Shown here: positions 58,501 to 64,000 of the stretch, piece after piece | Layout: each line of letters opens with the position of its first letter | Numbering within the stretch: the first letter of the stretch is position 1 | Source of the DNA: Siphonodentalium dalli | Taxonomy: Eukaryota > Mollusca > Scaphopoda > Gadilida > Siphonodentaliidae | Length of the DNA stretch: 64,000 bases | Assembly: GCA_032622095.1 (NCBI GenBank) | Contig: CP136069.1 | Span: forward strand, 128,883,123 to 128,947,122 | Direction of reading: 5' to 3' | Position numbers and translations under genes: made by a program | The notes under the pieces: generated by a model | The model's input: the letters and a program-made list of their open reading frames with translations, nothing else | Databases searched by the model: none | Told to the model about the DNA's origin: nothing

Positions 58501-58906
58501 TATTTATTCATAATTTGACTGAAATTTGCAGTGTCTACTCCGTCATGTTCCATTTTACTCTAAAAGTCATGAATTTGTCAAAATACAACCCACTGAACCC
58601 TCAGTTTTTCTTAATCGATAAAGTTATCTTCGAGGCAGCTGGACGCTGTTGCTCACAGACTATGTGCCGGCGTCTGTTTTGACATTACATGACAGAGAAC
58701 GAGCGAACACTAAAATACAAGAAAACCATAGTCAGAAATGGTAACGCCACCAAGATCATGTTATTAGCCATAAATATAAATAATAATAATATGATGTAAA
58801 CAAGCTTTCAAATCCCATGTGGGAAATTTGGATAGTTCCATATATCAAGTTTTCCCCGTTTCTCGTGTTATACATTACATTCTTCAAGCTGTTTTTTTTT
58901 ATTAAA
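58501..58906. other. No gene recognised
   Basis: A plus-strand open frame of 62 codons (58494-58682) ends KVIFEAAGRCC..CRRLF. No domain, splice context or repeat was recognised. Confidence 0.4.
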
Positions 58907-59103
58907 CTAGCTGGTGGGCCCGACTTCGTCCGGGCTGTTTCCCATCTGATTTCCGGCGAAAGGCGCGATTTGACCTTGAATTGACTATTTTGAAAGTCAA
59001 GGTCAGGTCGGGTCATGATTTGACCCGTCCAAAACACTTCCCGGAGAAAAGTAACCCTAGGTATAAATTTCGTCGAAATCAGTCCGTTTTACCCGATTTG
59101 ACC

Positions 59104-59977
59104 AGGGGGGGGGGGGGGGCGGAAAAAACTGCAGGACACAACGTACCGGGGGTGGGGGGGGTACCTAGGCGTCAAAAATTTACACGTAAATTTTTTCCTT
59201 ATTCATTTAGGGGGGTTGTCGGAAAAAATTTGCATGTAATTTTTTTCCAAATATGTATTTTCAGACTCACAACTTCAATTTTCTCTCATTTTATAGAATA
59301 TGGATTAACCTTAATATCCAAATCATATATACATGAGTAGTACAATCCACCTAAAACATTTTTGGATAACCACTGTCTTGGTTTACATGTGATATTGACC
59401 CCATTAACCCTCTTAATAATGCCGACTATGTCAGTGTCTACCAGTCGAATGCAGAATTCTACCCTGCGATCGCTTATCTGGCAAATTTTTACTGCAGAAC
59501 TATCCCATGTATTAAACAATTTCTCCTTCAATGGTATCAGAAAACAGTTATATGCTGGTATCTCACTCATCTCATTTGCATCTTTTTCAAAGTCGAGGTA
59601 ATGACTAGTTGTCATTTTTTAAAGTGCATACAAAGCGTTGCGATCACCAATATACATGTTTGTATACATGTCATGACATCACGAGGTACAAATCTGCGTT
59701 CTACTGGTAGACAATGACCAATTTAGTCATAATAATCTAAACTAAGTTACCAAGCACCTTCTCGTGAATTGTATGCTCCGGTGTTATTTTCGGTTTCCGG
59801 TCAAACCGAGTTGTTGTCCGGCTGGGGTAGATTCGATTTTTCTGGTGGGGGGGGGGGGGCAAATGGTCAGTGAAAAAAAACTGCAGTTTTTGCTGTTTTT
59901 GGGGGGGGGGGTACCCAAACCGAAGAAAACAGTTTTTTTCCACCCTGTGTCTGCAGTTTTTTTCCGCCCCCCCCCCT
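59104..59977. mobile_element. 874-bp element with 9-bp TSD (Mutator-like?)
   Basis: GATTTGACC flanks it at 59095-59103 and 59978-59986. The ends are an A-G(n)-C-GGAAAAAACTGCAG sequence and its inverse. The homologous unit around 60100 shows the uninterrupted target (CCCGATTTG.CC..TTGA). Nine-base duplications are typical of Mutator-like elements. The inside has several G10+ runs and a 109-codon minus-strand ORF at 59286-59615, but no transposase. Confidence 0.7.
59286..59615 (-). CDS. Hypothetical 109-aa ORF inside the 874-bp element
   Basis: A true ATG at 59615 opens 109 codons ending in a stop at 59286. The peptide starts MTTSHYLDFEKDANEMSE and ends DLDIKVNPYSIK. Composition is balanced and protein-like (few repeats, mixed charge). 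There is no signal peptide or membrane segment and no domain that I recognise. The G/C-rich ends of the element lie outside it. It may be a host gene fragment carried by a transposon, as Pack-MULEs do in plants, or a chance open frame. The antisense strand is also open for about 80 codons. Confidence 0.3.
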   Translation of the reverse strand: MTTSHYLDFEKDANEMSEIPAYNCFLIPLKEKLFNTWDSSAVKICQISDRRVEFCIRLVDTDIVGIIKRVNGVNITCKPRQWLSKNVLGGLYYSCIYDLDIKVNPYSIK

Positions 59978-60206
59978 GATTTGACCTTGAATTGACCATA
60001 TCGAAGGTCAAGGTCAGGTCGGGGTCACGATTTGACCCGTCCAAAACACCCCTGACAAAAGTACAAATTTCGTCGAAATCAATCCGTCTTACCCGATTTG
60101 TCCTTTGATTGGCCATATTGAAGGTCAAGGTCACGCCGGGGTCACGATGCAACCACCGGCCCCTGGCACAAATTTGTCATAATACTAAAAGTACATATAT
60201 ATAAGA

Positions 60207-61815
60207 CACAGGGGTCTGGGATTTTTTTTATTATATTATTTTTAGGGTCACATTCCCCATTTTAAAGAAATAATACCAAGCTTCGTGAAAATGGCTTCAA
60301 AATCACTATTTTTTCAAAATACCTAATGTGTTGACAGGCTAGCCCCTTCCTTAAATATTATAATAGACTTCAAAACTAACAACCAAAAAATAGAATAAAG
60401 CAAAACAAGTTATAGCAAAAGTTATAAACATTATTAGCGCCCTTAATCCCCGGGTTACGTGCACGCTATGACCCCCATGTACACATTTTCAGAGGGGTTC
60501 AGTCATTTTGTCGCCTTTTGCATGACATACACACGAACTCAATTAATTTGTATAATAGTATATAAAGGTTAATGCTAATATGTCACTCTACATTTGCACG
60601 CCTGACACCCCCGTCAACAACCCCGCCATCGCCAGTGTACGCCCGTGGCATCGGCACAGAAACTGACCAACATCCCGCGACTGGACGTCGCCTTGATATG
60701 AATCAAGCATAGTTCCCCGTTTTACTATACGAGTAGGCTGCACTTTCAAGGATGGACAGTCCGTATGTAAAATAAAGTGCATCCTGATTACGATACGGCA
60801 AACTAACTTCATTTTTATTATTCGATTAATACAAGTCGTTACTCTTTTCATCATTACTATCAATAAAACACGAATTATGCATGCACGCAAGAAACAGGTC
60901 TGTTGTCTTGTGACAAACGCATGGCCAAGTAGCCTACATGTCTCTTTGAAAAGCCGACGAAATTTCTAACAGATGTACACATCGTTTATGAATTTCGTCT
61001 GCTTTTCAAACTCCAGACAGAGGTATCTCGTCGTTTCGGAGCGATAGCCTAGCAGGGCGCTGCATGGAGTTTGGTAGTTAACGCGTTCTGTGATAAACAC
61101 AACCCGATTAATTATCTTCACCCCGGCACTCTGAACCAACGCAGCATATCGGTACGATTGAGCCAGGGTACAAAACATAATTTTCCCACAATTCAACATC
61201 CCAGTGATACACAGATACACGCGAAATGAAAAACTGTAAAACAACTTACACCACATGTGGCGTAATAATTTAGTATATTGAACAAACTTATGGATTTTTT
61301 TACGCGCTGGTTACAGGATATATTATCTGTCCGAGCGCGAGACACGCTATACGTCACTCGAAGACATTAGATGCTAACCAATTTCTCTTCAGCAGATTCT
61401 TATTCCGATAAACAGAGTCATTCTACTGATGAGCTGAACCACCGAATTACGTGTCCTCGCCATCGCCAGCGAATACCCGGGTGTTGCTTTGATACATGTT
61501 ACAGAAGCCCATGCAAGTAATTCAAATTCCTAGTGGGCAGAATGTTCCACTCTTTCAAAGCAATGTTCCATAATCCAACAACAAACTTTATATCATAAAT
61601 ATGCAGTTGCAAGTGAGCCTGGAATGTGGGTGTCCCCCAAAATATCTGGATTCTTCCCTTGTCTCATTGGCACGGAAGCTACTTCCCATGTAGCCTGGCC
61701 CTGTCTTATTGGTTTACCACCTTTTTGGAGAATATAATTGGAACACATATCTATGGGCGGCCATTCGGTCGGATATTACATGAAATAAAAGTTAATGGTG
61801 GTTTGTGAAAACAAT
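60207..61815. other. No supported gene
   Basis: Minus-strand open frames of about 100 codons at 60588-60890 and 60966-61256 have no recognisable domain and no supporting splice pattern. Nothing else is seen. Confidence 0.45.
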
Positions 61816-61827
61816 TACAATCTATTT

Positions 61828-62045
61828 CAAACCAATAGTCTCCATTTTCAACCAATAGTCGTTCTTTGATTCAATAAGAGACAATTCCGTTTTAATAGAT
61901 ATAGATTCAAACCAATAGTCTCCATTTTCAAACCAATGGTCGTTCTTTGATTCTATAAGAGACAATTCCTTTTTAATAGATATAGATTCAAACCAATAGT
62001 CTCCATTTTAAAACCAATAGTCGTTCTTGGATTCAATAAGACTGA
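61828..62045 (+). repeat. Tandem repeat of 80-81 bp with CCAAT words
   Basis: Units start CAAACCAATAGTCTCCATTTT at 61828, 61908 and 61989. Each also holds AACCAAT(A/G)GTCGTTCTTTGAT and AATAAGAGACAATTCC. About 2.7 copies are present. Confidence 0.85.
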
Positions 62046-63480
62046 AATTTAAAGGGGCATCCGCCTATCATTGAACCAAATCTTCGTCGGATTGTGAAAT
62101 TTGAGGGGGGGGGGGGTATATTTCAAATCCAATTAAACATTGTACTGTTCAAAATTAGATAAATTCCTTAAAGCGTATGGTAGATATACGTAACTAGTTT
62201 TCAAAACTTATACATATGCCTTTCTATCGTGTGCGCTATGCACGCGAGTCGGATTTTACAAATTAAATTATGATGAAAACTCTGAATTTTGGGTGTGGTC
62301 ACATTTGTGGTCATAATATTCTCATTAGTGAGTGGATGGACATGGGACATGTGACACTGTGCAGTATTGATGTCTATGCCAAGCATGACATGAGACATTA
62401 GTATCTTTTCTACTAAACTGTGCTTCCAGAGTTTTCAGGATGCAATTATCAGTGTTATTTCTTACCCAAACAAATTGGTTAATTTTAAAACGGGGTATGT
62501 GGGTTAAAGGACCGCTGGGAGATAATAGGATGTCCAATGACTCTCATATTTCTATCGTATCACAGTAAAGCTTTTCTTTTTAAAATTGGCGCGGTAATAT
62601 TCACGATCAAAGTCTGATTTTCACTTATAGGTTACAAGCAACTAATTATATAGAGTTACGCTTCTTGAATTTGTGTAGGGAAACTCGAGTCAGCATAAAC
62701 AAAAATCTGGCTGCTGATTGGTTGACTATCATTGAGAGCAATATCCCTAATCGGGAACAGAAAATCATAGCCTACGTAAATATGGCGATCGTGTATGTTT
62801 AGATGTCCAGGAAGAGTCTGGCGGTGTCCAGAAGTTACGGGAGGGGTCTGCGTATTTTTATGCTGCTGATTTTTGTGTAGTAAATTGGGTAGTTGTGGAA
62901 ATGCAAGATTATTGTTTGAAAAAAATACCGAAAAGTGCGCGTTTGTTATCACTCCCAAAATAAGGTTGATATATACCATGCGTTCAATACATTAATGCAA
63001 CATAATGATTAGTAGATTAGTAAAAAACGTCAAGAGAGATGTGCTGTGTTCACATTTATTTAACCAAAATGTTTGTCACCACGATCATGTGGCATTCCTG
63101 TCCAATGAAAACGTGAAATATCAGTTCATTAAACTAACAGGTTGATTAACTCACCCCTGTTGTGTAGAGGAATGGTAATAGCGTAACAGCACTGGAGATG
63201 CAGACACGCTTAAATCACAGTATAGCATCAATCTTACAGTTGGGACGGTGCTGATAGATATTATTGATGCAGATGATACCGATAATCATATCCGCCCTTT
63301 GTAGAACAGAATTGAAAGCATGGCAGATTTTCATTTGCACTCAGAAGCATTCACAAAAATTGACTCAGAAATCTGCAAAAGTCGTGGTTTTGTACAAAAG
63401 CTTGGAACAATAGCGTATTCTCTCAACGCATGCATGGTATGGTTACATCAAAGTAACTACAGTAAATGCATAGGTGAATA
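62046..63480. other. No gene seen
   Basis: A G12 run lies near 62104. A minus-strand open frame at 62656-62979 (107 codons) has no recognised domain. Confidence 0.45.
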
Positions 63481-64000
63481 ATAGAAGTCTAACAAGAGCA
63501 CCGCCAGGCGTGACATAATACAAAGTAAATAGTTGTCATATTTCTGTTACTATCAAAGAAAATTGGCTATCAGCTACCAAACCCCAATTCGAGTTTGACC
63601 TGCATTGTCAGGTAGGAAACTAACGAAATATGTGTACAATAGAACAACGCAGAACATCATGTGGAAAGCAAGAATATAGAAAATTTCTAAGCTTAAAGGT
63701 CCACAACTCCGGAAAAAAAATCATCGAACCAAACCCTAATTCGAATTTGACCTGTATTTTGATATGACTGAGCTACATACTAATTAAGTTTAGTTGTGAT
63801 AATATAATCCAAACTCAAGTTATCATCCGGAATCCAAAATTATGACGTAAACATTTAATTTGAAGTTGAAAAAGGTGCATAACTCCGTCAAAAATCATGT
63901 GCTCTAGTTCAGTGTCATTTCCAGCTTCGCCATCGCTGGATGAGCCATTACGGCTAATACCATTGCATATGCACATTGCGGACTAGACCACCGATGCCCA
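63481..64000 (+). repeat. Diverged direct repeat, relative of 52240-52660
   Basis: Units of about 170 bp share AACCAAACCC.AATTCGA.TTTGACCTG.ATT and AAAGGT(C/G)CA.AACTCCG. They run to the window edge. Confidence 0.6.

Larger units (their letters stand above)
58907..60206 (-). mobile_element. Helitron-like unit on the minus strand
   Basis: On the minus strand the 3' end reads a GC-rich hairpin (GCCCGGACGAAGTCGGGC), then CCACCAGCTAG followed by T, a Helitron-type end. The probable 5' end is TCTTATATATATGTAC near 60206, though the base before it is G rather than A. Two homologous blocks with AAGGTCAAGGTCAGGTCGGG and AATTTCGTCGAAATCAGTCCG lie at 58960-59100 and 59980-60140. Between them an 874-bp element is inserted. 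No Rep/helicase is visible. Confidence 0.6.

Noticed and set aside
59784-60152. 122-codon minus-strand ORF and its plus-strand partner
   Set aside because: It reads across an element boundary and G/C runs (poly-Pro stretches).
60588-61256. Two minus-strand ORFs of about 100 codons as linked exons
   Set aside because: No matching splice sites in phase and no recognisable domain.

Overview
This window is animal nuclear DNA, most likely from a marine invertebrate. I suspect a mollusc or another lophotrochozoan, but the sequence does not settle it. The base composition is AT-rich. There is one complete protein gene, a UDP-glycosyltransferase (UGT) at 50443-51966 on the plus strand. It has a signal peptide, the UGT signature and a C-terminal membrane anchor. 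A second possible host feature is a short exon-like stretch at 5711-5791. Almost everything else is mobile or repetitive DNA, so the window reads as one gene in a transposon-dense landscape.

Left part (1-16.2 kb): small palindromic elements, including TA-flanked MITEs, TTAA-flanked MITEs and foldbacks. A 1.8 kb unit with two almost identical 451-bp direct repeats sits inside one MITE. There are also palindrome-rich tandem repeats, long G/C homopolymers and a decayed LINE ORF1-like piece.

Middle part (16.25-33.07 kb): a nested stack that can be read layer by layer. The outer layer is bounded by hAT-like termini (TAGTGATGCG..) and a perfect 8-bp target duplication, ATTGCTAG. Inside lies one CR1-like LINE on the minus strand. 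Its single protein order (hydrophobic leader and 2A-like motif, endonuclease, reverse transcriptase, C-terminal Cys/His region) is split into four pieces by three later insertions. These are a 5,057-bp foldback (TSD TAA), a 4,785-bp element with perfect 49-bp inverted repeats (TSD GTCATGA) and a 1.84-kb inverted-repeat element. Removing the first two with one TSD copy restores the local LINE reading frame. The insertions carry further insertions of their own, including a 703-bp foldback, a tRNA-derived SINE with a 13-bp TSD and a truncated LINE tail.

Right part (33-64 kb): TTAA MITEs, a 4.1-kb Helitron-like unit with an internal tandem array and an inserted Drosophila-FB-like foldback, and clustered direct and inverted modules at 40-42 kb. 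A palindrome whose arms each contain a hairpin lies at 46.6-47.1 kb. The UGT gene follows, then a piggyBac-type MITE and a second Helitron-like unit on the minus strand. That unit is interrupted by an 874-bp element with a 9-bp TSD carrying a 109-codon ORF. Several minisatellites complete the region.

The genes do not form an operon or pathway. The UGT is the only gene whose function can be stated, and its upstream flank is built of transposon remains. Most coding-like stretches outside the UGT belong to mobile elements or are repeat translations.
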